From the NCBI GenBank assembly GCA_900109895.1, contig FOBR01000013.1:87994-151993 (forward strand): a stretch of DNA of 64,000 bases. The letters run 5' to 3'. Shown here piece by piece: positions 63,663 to 64,000 of this stretch. The notes beneath the pieces are model-generated. The model ran no database searches. It was given only the letters and a program-made list of their open reading frames with translations, and was not told the DNA's origin. The stretch's first letter is position 1; each line of letters begins with the position of its first letter. Made by a program: the position numbers and the translations under genes. This DNA comes from a bacterium A37T11. GTDB lineage: Bacteria; Bacteroidota; Bacteroidia; Sphingobacteriales; Sphingobacteriaceae.

Positions 63663-64000
63663 ATGTCAACTATCAATAAATGTAGGCAACGTTTTTTAAT
63701 TGAGACGTTTATTCTCTTTCTGAGCATAAAAGGTCGTGTCAACTTTCTCCAGCTGGGGAGGTATGGCAAATATAAGGAACAAAGGTATAGAATCCAATTT
63801 CAGCGGGAGTTTGACTTCCTGTCCTTTAATAGCCAGCTGCTCCGGGAGCATGGAAGCGGCAATTGTGTGCTTGCTGCCGATCCCAGTTTTGTTAGCAAAG
63901 CAGGCAAGGCAACTCCCGGTGTTGGTTATTTCTGGTCCGGACAGGCTGGCAAAGCCAAGCCCGGGTTGGAAATTTTAGGGATAGCAGCCATTGACCTGGA
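63663..64000 (+). mobile_element. Insertion sequence with IS4-type transposase gene, 5' part (cut by window edge)
   Basis: An open frame from the ATG at 63663-63665 runs to the window end (112 codons, no stop). The translation contains KGRVNFLQLGRYGKYKEQRY, FQREFDFLSFN, LAADPSFVSKAGKATPGVG and YFWSGQAGKAKPGLEILG, which match IS4-like DDE transposases common in Bacteroidota; the aspartate in AADPSF is the likely first catalytic residue. Whether the gene is intact further right cannot be seen. It lies beside the ECF sigma gene and so could mark a past insertion or a hotspot. Confidence 0.8.

Noticed and set aside
63736..63978. An 80-codon open frame at the right edge
   Set aside because: It lies in another frame of the transposase gene, whose translation matches IS4-type proteins; this frame has no recognisable features.

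Overview
The window looks like chromosomal DNA of a Bacteroidota bacterium, most likely of the order Sphingobacteriales (Pedobacter/Mucilaginibacter-like). The signs are a SusC/SusD pair with FecR and an ECF sigma factor, a HmuY-type heme lipoprotein, many lineage-typical small families (DUF3127, DUF2007, DUF3820), weak Shine-Dalgarno sequences, and promoters of the Bacteroidota form TTG-N19/20-TAnnTTTG, which recur in front of many genes. I saw no rRNA, tRNA or CRISPR. There are 61 protein-coding genes, two of them cut by the window ends.

Layout. 1-290: 5' part of an inositol-phosphate synthase gene (minus). 404-8733: heme acquisition locus, a divergent AraC regulator followed by TonB receptor, HmuY, HmuT, HmuU, HmuV and HmuS. 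8759-12279: GH20 hexosaminidase and an L,D-transpeptidase (minus). 12416-15853: phosphatidylserine decarboxylase, an orphan histidine kinase, then a PhoU-like/PiT phosphate pair behind a Pho-box-like direct repeat. 15850-16810: small ECF sigma/anti-sigma pair. 16886-21197: membrane protein, NIF3, zinc-ribbon coiled coil, bacilliredoxin, AhcY. 21276-27940: minus-strand block miaB, sigma-54 activator, lptE, TPR protein, secG, then groES-groEL. 28006-36286: GH3, Ku, DUF3820, hisS, GH15, and a fused trehalose-phosphate synthase/phosphatase. 36496-38784: rpsP-rimM-trmD-rplS. 38840-43772: RNA methyltransferase, DUF3127, murF, PspC protein and PadR regulator. 43962-48953: galactose operon (LacI regulator, galK, galM, sodium symporter). 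48972-52902: cdsA group and dusB. 52980-63185: a polysaccharide-utilisation-type locus (FecR, SusC with STN domain, SusD, two GH18-like lipoproteins, a membrane acyltransferase-like protein, and the ECF sigma factor at the far end in opposite orientation). 63663-64000: start of an IS4-type transposase running off the right edge.

How the parts work together. The heme locus would bind heme at the surface (HmuY), move it across the outer membrane (TonB receptor), carry it across the periplasm and inner membrane (HmuTUV), and hand it to cytoplasmic HmuS. The GH18 locus has the full parts list for substrate-induced expression: an STN-bearing SusC signals to FecR, which would release the ECF sigma factor. 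Of its two GH18 proteins one keeps the DxxDxDxE catalytic motif and the other has lost both key acidic residues, so it is probably a glycan-binding protein. GH20, GH3 and GH18 together suggest that N-acetylglucosamine-containing polymers are important to this organism.

Points most worth a second look: the inactive GH18 and the distant sigma gene, a DUF3127 protein ending in an SSB-like acidic tip, the HmuY with a single histidine, a strong intrinsic terminator directly in front of rimM, the leader hairpins of rpsP and rplS, the AraC regulator with a hydrophobic C-terminal tail, and the Pho-box-like repeat.
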